Notes: generated by a model not told the origin, from the letters alone. 7,760 bases of DNA from UBA6770 sp965661115 (GCA_965661115.1 CBFICO010000113.1:1-7760); one strand, 5' to 3'. Positions 1 to 7,060 are shown, numbered from the stretch's first letter. Program-made: numbers and translations.

Positions 1-141
1 AAATGTTCGGGATCAATCCCAATGTTTGAAAGAGATGGTGGGCGCCAATTAAAAAAATGGATTGATGAAGGGGTGATACAGGTGGTAATGATAATAGAAA
101 TAAAAAACGGACCGGTAGAAATACCGATCCGTCTTATGTAG
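1..141 (+). other. Unassigned open stretch at left edge, possible 3' end of a gene
   Basis: Reading frame 1 is open from the window edge to a TAG at 139-141, giving 46 residues with internal segments such as FERDGGRQLKKWIDEG and then VIQVVMI. The first part uses codons like those of the neighbouring genes, so it could be the end or a remnant of a plus-strand gene. I do not recognise the family; a serine-recombinase or RibD-like reductase fragment crossed my mind but neither can be supported. Against it being a gene, the last ten codons run through the stem-loop that terminates the tRNA on the other strand, and open frames of this length arise by chance in AT-rich DNA. Frame 2 closes at 50-52 and could equally be a gene end. 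A short inverted repeat (GGGAT/ATCCC, 9-20) is present but has no supporting context. Confidence 0.2.
101..132 (-). terminator. Intrinsic terminator of the tRNA-fMet gene
   Basis: On the minus strand this is a stem of two 5-bp blocks, ACGGA/TCCGT (107-111 with 128-132) and CGGTA/TACCG (113-117 with 122-126). The blocks are separated by one C/A mismatch (112/127) and capped by a four-base loop at 118-121. The minus-strand transcript then runs into a T tract (complement of 102-107). It lies 9 bases past the 3' end of the tRNA, which is where a tRNA terminator is expected. There is no T tract on the plus-strand side, so it should work only leftward. Confidence 0.8.
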
Positions 142-214
<73 letters not shown>

Positions 215-247
215 ATATGTCTTTGGTTGTTTGGTTAAACGCGGCTG

Positions 248-255
248 CAAATATA
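248..255 (-). promoter_or_regulatory. Bacteroidota -7 box (TATATTTG) for tRNA-fMet
   Basis: The complement of 248-255 reads TATATTTG, a full match to the Bacteroidota sigma-A -7 consensus TAnnTTTG. It ends 33 bases before the first base of the mature tRNA, leaving room for a short 5' leader removed by RNase P. No convincing -33 TTG is visible at the usual spacing. The same 80-bp gap (215-294) must also hold the era promoter; the nearest plus-strand candidate, TACTTTCT at 256-263, is a poor match. Confidence 0.5.
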
Positions 256-294
256 TACTTTCTTTTAATTTCGCGTCACCGTAAATTACATTTT

Positions 295-1176
295 ATGTCG
301 CACAAAGCTGGATTCGTAAACATAATAGGAAACCCCAACGTGGGTAAAAGCACGCTAATGAATAAGTTAGTGGGAGAAAAACTCTCGATAATAACTTCAA
401 AGGCACAGACTACTAGACATCGAATTCAGGGCATCGTTTCTGGTGATGACTTTCAAATTGTGTATTCCGATACGCCTGGAATACTAACTCCGGCTTACAA
501 AATGCACGAAGGAATGATGAGTTTCGTTGAATCTTCGTTACAAGATGCCGACATACTTCTTTTTGTAAGTGAAGTAGGCGAAAAGAAGATTAAAAATGAG
601 GAAATCTTCCGCAAAGTTCAATTAATGAACGTTCCAGTAATTGTGGTGCTAAACAAAATTGACCTAACCGATCAAGAGACCTTGGAAGAACAGGTTGCAC
701 TGTGGCAGGAACGACTTCCAAAATCTACCATTATTCCTATTTCAGCATTGCATGGAGCTAATATTCAATCGGTTTGGGATCATATTCTAAAAAACTTACC
801 TCCTTCTCCGGCATATTTTCCAAAAGATGAAATGACCGATAAACCCATGCGTTTCTTTATGTCTGAAATTATCAGAGAAAAAATCTTTATTCATTACAAA
901 AAAGAAATTCCATACGCTTGCGAAGTGGTTATCGAAGCATTTAAAGAAGAGCCTGAAATAACTCGAATAAGAGCAGAAATTTATGTTGAACGAGATAGTC
1001 AAAAAGGTATTTTGATAGGCCACAAAGGACTTGGATTAAAGCGGATTGGTAGTGAAGCTCGAAAAGAAATGGAGGCTTTTCTAGAGAAAAAAGTATTTCT
1101 TGAGCTTTATGTGAAGGTAAATAAAGACTGGAGAAACAAGAATCCTGAACTAAAACGTTTTGGCTACTTGAATTAA
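295..1176 (+). CDS. era: GTPase Era, 16S rRNA-binding 30S assembly factor
   Basis: Era binds GTP and the 3' end of 16S rRNA during maturation of the small ribosomal subunit. The 293-residue product has the normal family length. The N-terminal GTPase domain shows G1 GNPNVGKS (12-19), G2 AQTTRH (37-42), G3 DTPG (59-62), G4 NKID (120-123) and G5 SAL (150-152). The C-terminal KH domain carries the GHKG loop (242-245) and the typical VKVNKDWR ending. I place the start at ATG 295 (MSHKAG), which puts G1 where the family has it. The frame stays open upstream to an ATG at 142, but those 51 codons read across the antisense of tRNA-fMet and are not real. There is no Shine-Dalgarno, as is usual in this phylum. 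Der follows 44 bp downstream in the same direction, with no terminator between, so the two ribosome-assembly GTPases may be co-transcribed. Confidence 0.97.
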   Translation: MSHKAGFVNIIGNPNVGKSTLMNKLVGEKLSIITSKAQTTRHRIQGIVSGDDFQIVYSDTPGILTPAYKMHEGMMSFVESSLQDADILLFVSEVGEKKIKNEEIFRKVQLMNVPVIVVLNKIDLTDQETLEEQVALWQERLPKSTIIPISALHGANIQSVWDHILKNLPPSPAYFPKDEMTDKPMRFFMSEIIREKIFIHYKKEIPYACEVVIEAFKEEPEITRIRAEIYVERDSQKGILIGHKGLGLKRIGSEARKEMEAFLEKKVFLELYVKVNKDWRNKNPELKRFGYLN

Positions 1177-1220
1177 CCCTCTACCCTCTTTAAAATAGTT
1201 TCTTTGCAAAAATTTACTGA

Positions 1221-2528
1221 ATGAATTCTGTAGTCGCAATTGTAGGTCGCCCAAACGTAGGCAAATCAACATTCTTTAATCGATTGGTTGGAACCCGAGA
1301 TGCAATCGTGGATGAATTTAGTGGTGTTACCCGAGATCGCCATTATGGTAAATCGAATTGGAACGGCAAGGAGTTCACCGTTATTGATACGGGGGGATAT
1401 GTAAAAGACTCCGACGATATTTTTGACGCTGAAATTCGAAAGCAAGTTCAAATTGCTATCGACGAAGCTAAGGTTATCATTTTTGTGGTGGATGTAACTA
1501 CCGGAATTGTTGATTTGGATATGGAGGTAGCGCAAATGCTGCGTCAAACTCAAAAAAAAGTTTTCCTAGCGGTAAACAAAGTAGATAACCACCAACGCGC
1601 TGAAGAGGCTGTTGAGTTTTATAGCTTAGGCTTAGGAGAGTATTACTGCATATCTTCTATCAATGGTTCAGGTACGGGTGATGTTTTGGATGAAGTGGTA
1701 AAAGAACTACCTGATTCCAATTATGTTGATGAATTTGAAGGCCTACCTAGATTTGCGGTAGTTGGTAGACCAAATGCTGGTAAATCCTCTTTTATAAACG
1801 CTTTATTAGGTAAGGAAAGAAATATTGTAACCAACATTGCTGGAACCACCCGTGACACTAATGATATACGTTTTAATGCCTACGGATTCGATTTTGTACT
1901 TGTAGATACAGCCGGAATTCGCAGAAAAAAGAAAGTACACGAAGACCTCGAGTTTTACAGTGTAATGCGCGCCATTAAAGCACTTGAAAGAGCCGATGTG
2001 TGCATAGTAATGATTGATGCTGTTGAAGGAATCAGCTCTCAAGACCTCAACATTATTGGACTTGCCATTAAGAACAATAAAGGTGTAATTGTCTTATTCA
2101 ATAAGTGGGATTTAATTGAAAAAGAAACAAATACAGCCCGTGATATGGAGCGTAGCATCAAAGAAAAGCTAGCTCCATTTGATGATGTTGATGTGCTATT
2201 TATATCTGTACATGAAAAACAACGCTTACACAGAACTTTAGAAAATGCTGTAAAAGTTTTTGAAAATCGAGAGCGAAAAATAAAGACTAGCGAGTTAAAC
2301 GAGTTGCTACTTCCGATTATCGAAAATTACCCACCTCCGGCTTTAAAAGGAAAACACATAAAAATAAAGTACGTGACTCAGCTCCCCGTGCGTTACCCAA
2401 CGTTTGCCTTTTATTGCAATTTACCGCAGTACATTAAAGAACCTTACAAACGCTTTTTAGAAAATCAGCTCAGAAAGCACTACGAATTTACTGGAGTTCC
2501 TATCCAAATTTTCTTCAGAAATAAGTAA
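1221..2528 (+). CDS. der: GTPase Der (EngA), double-domain 50S assembly factor
   Basis: Der is the only GTPase family with two tandem G domains and acts in late assembly of the large ribosomal subunit. In this 435-residue protein the first domain has G1 GRPNVGKS (9-16), G3 DTGG (56-59) and G4 NKVD (119-122). The second has G1 GRPNAGKS (182-189), G2 GTTRD (208-212), G3 DTAG (229-232) and G4 NKWD (294-297). A KH-like C-terminal domain follows (about 350-435, with PPPALKGKHIKIKYVTQ). The G5 positions depart from the usual SA-x: SSI at 145-147 and SVH at 329-331. The start at 1221 places G1 nine residues in, as in relatives. A near-match to the -7 box, TTTCTTTG at 1199-1206, lies just upstream, so der could also have its own weak promoter. 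The stop codon is 2 bp from that of convergent recR. Confidence 0.97.
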   Translation: MNSVVAIVGRPNVGKSTFFNRLVGTRDAIVDEFSGVTRDRHYGKSNWNGKEFTVIDTGGYVKDSDDIFDAEIRKQVQIAIDEAKVIIFVVDVTTGIVDLDMEVAQMLRQTQKKVFLAVNKVDNHQRAEEAVEFYSLGLGEYYCISSINGSGTGDVLDEVVKELPDSNYVDEFEGLPRFAVVGRPNAGKSSFINALLGKERNIVTNIAGTTRDTNDIRFNAYGFDFVLVDTAGIRRKKKVHEDLEFYSVMRAIKALERADVCIVMIDAVEGISSQDLNIIGLAIKNNKGVIVLFNKWDLIEKETNTARDMERSIKEKLAPFDDVDVLFISVHEKQRLHRTLENAVKVFENRERKIKTSELNELLLPIIENYPPPALKGKHIKIKYVTQLPVRYPTFAFYCNLPQYIKEPYKRFLENQLRKHYEFTGVPIQIFFRNK

Positions 2529-2530
2529 CC

Positions 2531-3148
2531 TTATCTGCTTAAGGTCTGCTCAAAAGGAGTTCTGTGCTGAATACTTCTTCCGAGCGTAATTTCATCGGTA
2601 TACTGCAATTCGTCACCAATACTTACTCCTCTGGCTATCGAGCTCACTTTTAGGTTGTATTGCTCTAGCTTTTTGTATAAATAAAAGGCAGTAGTGTCTC
2701 CTTCCATTGTTGCATTTAGAGCTAGTATTACCTCTTTTACAGCTTCATCTTCCAGCCTTGGAAAAAGAGATGAAATATTTAAATCGCTAGGTCCAATTCC
2801 ATCCATCGGAGAAATAATTCCACCCAAAACATGGTATTTTCCTTGAAACAACTGAGTGGATTCTATGGCAAGTACATCCCTCAAATCCTCCACAATACAA
2901 ACTACCGATTCATCTCGTTTAGGATGAGTGCAAATGTTACATTTAGGCCCGTCAGAAATGTTTCCACAAACCTCACAAAACCGAACATTTTCTTTCATAC
3001 CTGCAATTGCAGCAGCAAACTGATCCACTTCTAATTTATCTCTGCGTAATAAATGCAAAGCCAAACGCAAAGCAGATTTCCTTCCAATTCCGGGTAAACT
3101 AGCAATAGCCTCAACAGCTTCGTTCAAATGTTTAGAGGGTAACTCCAT
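2531..3148 (-). CDS. recR: Recombination mediator protein RecR
   Basis: RecR works with RecO (and RecF in many bacteria) to load RecA on gapped DNA. With the start at 3148 (MELPSK) the protein has 205 residues, the usual family size. In order: a helix-hairpin-helix, LPGIGRKSALRLALHLL (18-34); a zinc finger with Cys58, Cys61, Cys70 and Cys73 (C-x2-C-x8-C-x2-C); a Toprim domain opening VCIVEDLRD (83-91) and including HVLGG (106-110); and the C-terminal ALNATMEGDTTA (143-154) typical of RecR. An in-frame ATG at 3172 would add eight residues (MNSVILAL). I prefer 3148 because relatives start close to the PSK motif and because a perfect -7 box (3155-3162) lies inside the extra codons. The gene is convergent with der and divergent from the symporter gene. 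Confidence 0.96.
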   Translation of the reverse strand: MELPSKHLNEAVEAIASLPGIGRKSALRLALHLLRRDKLEVDQFAAAIAGMKENVRFCEVCGNISDGPKCNICTHPKRDESVVCIVEDLRDVLAIESTQLFQGKYHVLGGIISPMDGIGPSDLNISSLFPRLEDEAVKEVILALNATMEGDTTAFYLYKKLEQYNLKVSSIARGVSIGDELQYTDEITLGRSIQHRTPFEQTLSR

Positions 3149-3154
3149 TAGCGC

Positions 3155-3162
3155 CAAAATTA
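3155..3162 (-). promoter_or_regulatory. Bacteroidota -7 box (TAATTTTG) for recR
   Basis: The complement of 3155-3162 reads TAATTTTG, a full match to TAnnTTTG. Only six bases separate it from the preferred recR start at 3148, so the transcript would have almost no leader. A TTG on the same strand (complement of 3178-3180) is 15 bases upstream, shorter than the usual spacing of about 19-20. Matches to this motif occur by chance in AT-rich DNA, so position is the main support. Confidence 0.45.
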
Positions 3163-3239
3163 CGCTATTCAACTACTCAATGTGAATGAAATAAACATCA
3201 GAAAAGCAAATCGAAAAGACGTAGTCTTTCTTTTGTAAG

Positions 3240-4715
3240 ATGGCTCCATTAACTATTATTCTATTTGTACTTGGATACTTTGCCTTCCTCATAGGCATAT
3301 CAAGACTAACCGCCGATAAAAACAGTTCAAACACGGCTTTCTTTACCGGAAACAAACAATCGCCTTGGTACGTGGTAGCCTTTGGTATGATTGGTACCAG
3401 CTTATCTGGAGTTACTTTCATTTCTGTTCCTGGCTGGGTGGCTACAAGTCAATTTTCATACATGCAAATGGTACTCGGCTACCTTGCGGGCTACGTGGTT
3501 ATTGCAACCGTACTTATGCCGCTGTATTACCGAATGAATTTAGTTTCCATCTACAGCTATTTAGACGAACGATTTGGTTTTAAAGCATATAAAACAGGAG
3601 CCTGGTTCTTTTTGATAAGCAGAATATTAGGTGCCTCTTTTCGGTTGTATTTGGTGGCTATGGTTTTTCAGTTGGCCATATTTCAACCGCTAAATTGGGA
3701 AGTACCGTTTTTTGTAACCGTTTTACTAACCATTGTTTTAATCTGGCTCTACACCTTTAAAGGCGGTATAAAAACCATTGTTTATACCGATACATTACAA
3801 ACACTTTTCATGCTAACAGCGGTTGTAGTAACTGTTTATGTCCTTTGGGGACAAATAAGTTTTGGTGAAGGAGTAAGCATCTTTCAAGGGTTAAGTGAGC
3901 ACGAATACACTCAAATTTTCTTTTTTGACGACTGGAAATCAGGGAAATTTTTCTGGAAACAATTTTTTGCGGGAATGTTCATTGCTATTGCCATGACTGG
4001 TCTTGACCAAGATATGATGCAGAAAAATCTTACCTGTAAAAACATTAAAGAGGCACAGAAAAATATGTTTTGGTTTTCATCAAGTTTGGTTTTTGTGAAC
4101 TTGTTGTTTCTAACGCTGGGAGTTATGCTCTATGTTTTTGTAGCACAAAACGGTATTGCCGCACCAGAAAAAGCCGACTACCTCTATCCTATGCTTGCCG
4201 TTGGTGGCAATTTAGGTCCAATTACTGGAATTCTGTTCGTACTTGGTTTAATTGCAGCCGCGTACTCTAGTGCAGATAGTGCGCTTACCGCTTTAACTAC
4301 CAGTTTTTGTGTGGATATTTTAGGAATAGAACGCAAGGGGTTTCAGAACCCTCAAAAAACCAGAAAGTTTGTACATATAGGAATGTCGGTGGCGCTATTG
4401 ATTGTTATATCTATCTTCCAAATAATAAACGACGAAAGCGTTATTAAAGCACTTTTTGTAGCGGCAGGATACACCTACGGACCTATTCTAGGCATGTTTG
4501 CATTTGGCATATTATCAAAAAGAAAAGCAAACGACAATTGGATTCCAGTTCTTTCAATCGTAAGTCCATTGCTATGTTTTGGTATTAAAGTTTTTGCTCA
4601 AAAAGCCTTTGGCTACACCCTTGGTTTTGAACTACTTATCCTAAACGCACTCATCACAATGTTAGGTCTATACTTGTCAAAATTGGGTAATACACAACAA
4701 CAAACAAACCAATAA
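3240..4715 (+). CDS. Sodium:solute symporter (SSS/SLC5 family), substrate unknown
   Basis: This 491-residue inner-membrane protein belongs to the solute:sodium symporter family, which couples uptake of sugars, amino acids, vitamins or similar solutes to the sodium gradient. Around 13 hydrophobic segments can be made out, beginning at residues 3-20. Family signatures are GTSLSGVTFISVPG (52-65), the FKGGIKTIVYTDTLQ stretch (173-187), GLDQDMMQKNL (254-264) and, most telling, SSADSALTALTTS (343-355), the region holding the sodium-site serines. The C-terminal tail is short and polar (QQQTNQ), with no fused sensor domain. Substrate cannot be read from the sequence. No Shine-Dalgarno is present; a 7-of-8 match to the -7 box (TTCTTTTG, 3228-3235) ends four bases before the ATG. 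The gene diverges from recR. The secreted PNGase F-like gene follows in the same direction after 48 bp, with no terminator between. Confidence 0.93.
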   Translation: MAPLTIILFVLGYFAFLIGISRLTADKNSSNTAFFTGNKQSPWYVVAFGMIGTSLSGVTFISVPGWVATSQFSYMQMVLGYLAGYVVIATVLMPLYYRMNLVSIYSYLDERFGFKAYKTGAWFFLISRILGASFRLYLVAMVFQLAIFQPLNWEVPFFVTVLLTIVLIWLYTFKGGIKTIVYTDTLQTLFMLTAVVVTVYVLWGQISFGEGVSIFQGLSEHEYTQIFFFDDWKSGKFFWKQFFAGMFIAIAMTGLDQDMMQKNLTCKNIKEAQKNMFWFSSSLVFVNLLFLTLGVMLYVFVAQNGIAAPEKADYLYPMLAVGGNLGPITGILFVLGLIAAAYSSADSALTALTTSFCVDILGIERKGFQNPQKTRKFVHIGMSVALLIVISIFQIINDESVIKALFVAAGYTYGPILGMFAFGILSKRKANDNWIPVLSIVSPLLCFGIKVFAQKAFGYTLGFELLILNALITMLGLYLSKLGNTQQQTNQ

Positions 4716-4745
4716 AAATACTGTATTAAGTTACTTTTCAAACCG

Positions 4746-4753
4746 TACATTTG
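4746..4753 (+). promoter_or_regulatory. Bacteroidota -7 box (TACATTTG) upstream of PNGase F-like gene
   Basis: TACATTTG is a full match to TAnnTTTG and ends 10 bases before ATG 4764 and 19 bases before the in-frame ATG 4773. A partial -33 element (TG at 4722-4723) lies 22 bases upstream, inside a small palindrome (AATAC-T-GTATT, 4717-4727). The box suggests that the secreted enzyme can be transcribed separately from the symporter gene in front of it. Confidence 0.5.
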
Positions 4754-4763
4754 TGATCCTAAA

Positions 4764-7055
4764 ATGTACAAAATGAAAATATTTTATTCCATAATTTCGG
4801 CCCTTCTGATGTCTTTTATTTCTGTAGCTCAATGCGATACTGTAGAAATAAACCCCGCCAATTATAGTGTGCTTAGTATTTCGTCTGAAAATGGTAACAA
4901 CAAGGGAAACTTATTGTTTGATGGAGATAACAATACTCGATGGAGAACAAAGGGTGCGAATAATCACGAAATTGTAGTTGATTTAGGCAAAACGGAAACT
5001 GTAACTGGTATGAGTTATCGCACTCGTTGGACCGGAAGCGGTAAAATTGCATCTTACGAAATTTACGGCGCAACCATTCAAGGACAATGGGGCTTAGGAG
5101 AAAAATACGGCGATGGTGATTATTCACAATCAAACAATTCTGATACAATATATTTTGGTGCGGTAAATGCCCGGTACATCAAACTAAAATGTACTTCCTC
5201 TCTGAACGACTTACAGCTTTCTGAACTGCGCTTTTTTAAAGATACCTGCAGCGCTAGTGGTAAGAAGAATCAAACCATTTCTTTTCCTTCTATCGAAAAA
5301 CAAGAAACCAATGCCAGTCCTATTCAATTAGCCGCGACTACAAATGGACCTGGCGTAATTAATTACACCGTTGAATCCGGACCTGCAACAGTTTCTGGAT
5401 CCACTATTACCCTAACAAAACAAGCAGGAACGGTTGTGGTAAAAGCATCAATTAGTAGTTCTACAACACATTATGCAAGCTCAAGAATAATCTCTTTTCC
5501 AGTAATTGATTTGGCAACATATAATCCAATAGTTACTACCAGGCTTACTGAAGATTTCCCTATTGAGCTAGCGGATACCACTCAGTTTTATATGATTTAC
5601 GTTACTGCAGATATTCCCGAAAAGAAGTTCCTATCTATTTCTGAAGTAAATGTAGATATTGAAGGAGAGACTATAAAAGCGCAACAAATAAACAACGAAG
5701 GCTTTTTTATTTCTTGGAATCCGCATGAATTTAGAACCTACAAAATTGATATTACCGCCACTGGTTCAAACGGAAAAACAACAACCATAACCAAAAACAT
5801 TGAAGTAAAACAAGGGTCATCAACGCAAACCGTTACCAGCATGAAAGATGCGGTGATTTGGTACGGCAGAGAAAACAGCAGAGATTATTATGGCACCTAT
5901 TCTTTACCACAATTTACAGGAGTTTACAATAAAATTGTTGCTAAGCTCGAAGTAGAATGCCCAGACAATAATTGCGACGATTGGGATAGATGGGCACATT
6001 TTGACATTAAAACTCCAGATGGGGATTGGATGCAAATTATCAGATACATGACGCCATACAATGTGGGTTGTACGCATGAAATTGATTTAACCGAATATGC
6101 TTCAGTTCTGCAGGGCGAATTGGATTTTCATGTATTTATCGATACATGGGGAACCGGCGGCTGGCAGCTTACTCTAGATTTTGAGTACACGGCCGGAACT
6201 CCAAAATATCCTTACTCAACGGTAACTGAAATTTGGGATGGTCGATATGATTTTGGAAACATGGCCAATTTACAACCCGTGCCAGATAAATCGGTTTATT
6301 TACCTAAAGGTACGGAAGAAGCTGAAATCATTTTCTCGACTTCTGGTCATGGCTGGGGACAGGATAACACCGGAAATGCCGCCGAGTTTTACCATGCAAA
6401 ACACGATATTATGGTGGATGACACCAAAGAATTTACCCAAGACTTGTGGAATGAATGTAACCCGAACCCAGATAAATGTTACAACCAACAAGGTACTTGG
6501 ATGCACAATCGTGCAGGTTGGTGCCCCGGAGCTATTGCGCCGCCACATAAGTTTAATATTACCAAGTTTAAAGACCAAACCTCTATGAAGTTAGGTTACA
6601 AATTCCAGGATAATTACCGAGATTTTTGTCACCCAAATAACCCTTCATGTGTTAGCGGCACTACATGTTCAAATTGCAATGCTGGATACAACCCGCACTA
6701 TAATGTTGATGTAGCAACAGTCTACTACGGAAATACACCCATGGCATTTGGTTACGATGGCGGAGTGGTAAGAGAATTTGAAACAGGTGTTGAGACCATA
6801 AACATGACCAAGTCATTTGAATTATACCCAAACCCAACAAATGCTACGTTCAGCGTACAAACGGATAGATTTTCTAAAAATATTACAGGCGCTTTATACA
6901 GCATTGATGGCACCCAATACAAGCGCTACTATTTTGAGAGCATTGAAACGCTGGAGTCGTTTGAATTTGATATTTCAGATATAGAAAGCGGTGTTTATTT
7001 TCTAGAATTAACAGAGGGTGAACAATCGAGCCACCAAAGAATTGTAAAACAATAA
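4764..7055 (+). CDS. Secreted multidomain peptide-N-glycosidase F-like protein with T9SS sorting domain
   Basis: PNGase F-type enzymes cut the bond between Asn and the first GlcNAc of N-glycoproteins. The 763-residue chain has a signal peptide (cleavage probably A22|Q23); a discoidin/F5/8 type C domain (about 27-160, hallmark LLFDGDNNTRW at 50-60), a likely glycan- or surface-binding module; an Ig/MBG-like domain (168-246, from NQTISF); an unassigned beta-rich segment (250-350); the two-lobed PNGase F module (about 355-657); and a T9SS type A sorting domain (682-763, with YPNP at 688-691, GVYFLEL and a basic end). In the catalytic module ECPDNNCDDWDRWA (398-411) and RAGWCPG (583-589) closely match Elizabethkingia PNGase F. 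Asp408 and Glu541 fit its Asp60 and Glu206, while Asp460 replaces Glu118. ATG 4773 (MKIFYS) is an equally good start. Expected location: outer surface or secreted. The fold assignment is firm; the activity is inferred. Confidence 0.92.
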   Translation: MYKMKIFYSIISALLMSFISVAQCDTVEINPANYSVLSISSENGNNKGNLLFDGDNNTRWRTKGANNHEIVVDLGKTETVTGMSYRTRWTGSGKIASYEIYGATIQGQWGLGEKYGDGDYSQSNNSDTIYFGAVNARYIKLKCTSSLNDLQLSELRFFKDTCSASGKKNQTISFPSIEKQETNASPIQLAATTNGPGVINYTVESGPATVSGSTITLTKQAGTVVVKASISSSTTHYASSRIISFPVIDLATYNPIVTTRLTEDFPIELADTTQFYMIYVTADIPEKKFLSISEVNVDIEGETIKAQQINNEGFFISWNPHEFRTYKIDITATGSNGKTTTITKNIEVKQGSSTQTVTSMKDAVIWYGRENSRDYYGTYSLPQFTGVYNKIVAKLEVECPDNNCDDWDRWAHFDIKTPDGDWMQIIRYMTPYNVGCTHEIDLTEYASVLQGELDFHVFIDTWGTGGWQLTLDFEYTAGTPKYPYSTVTEIWDGRYDFGNMANLQPVPDKSVYLPKGTEEAEIIFSTSGHGWGQDNTGNAAEFYHAKHDIMVDDTKEFTQDLWNECNPNPDKCYNQQGTWMHNRAGWCPGAIAPPHKFNITKFKDQTSMKLGYKFQDNYRDFCHPNNPSCVSGTTCSNCNAGYNPHYNVDVATVYYGNTPMAFGYDGGVVREFETGVETINMTKSFELYPNPTNATFSVQTDRFSKNITGALYSIDGTQYKRYYFESIETLESFEFDISDIESGVYFLELTEGEQSSHQRIVKQ

Positions 7056-7060
7056 GACAT

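Noticed and set aside
9..20. Inverted repeat GGGAT-CA-ATCCC at the left edge
   Set aside because: The two-base loop is too tight for a stable RNA hairpin and there is no T tract or paired site.
1..100. Serine recombinase or RibD fragment
   Set aside because: Only a loose resemblance around GGRQLKKWIDEG; no catalytic residue or second motif can be seen in so short a piece.
1199..1206. TTTCTTTG as a der promoter
   Set aside because: It misses the consensus A at position 2 and has no -33 element at proper spacing; it is mentioned only as a weak possibility in the der entry.
2528..2545. ACCTTA/TAAGGT hairpin at the der-recR junction as a terminator
   Set aside because: The stem is AT-rich and only 6 bp, and no T tract follows on either strand.
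3173..3421. Minus-strand open frame immediately upstream of recR as a small gene
   Set aside because: It overlaps the start of the symporter gene, reads as the antisense of its first membrane segments and carries no family signature.
4717..4727. Palindrome AATAC-T-GTATT as an operator
   Set aside because: A 5-bp arm with a one-base centre is expected several times by chance in a window this size, and nothing else supports a regulator site.
4873..5148. 91-codon open frame on the minus strand inside the PNGase F-like gene
   Set aside because: It lies wholly opposite a well-supported coding region, has a composition typical of an antisense shadow and shows no recognisable motif. The same holds for minus-strand frames at 796-1023, 1266-1553, 1806-2042 and 6300-6578 and plus-strand ones at 2831-3034, 3365-3583, 4070-4270 and 6238-6588.
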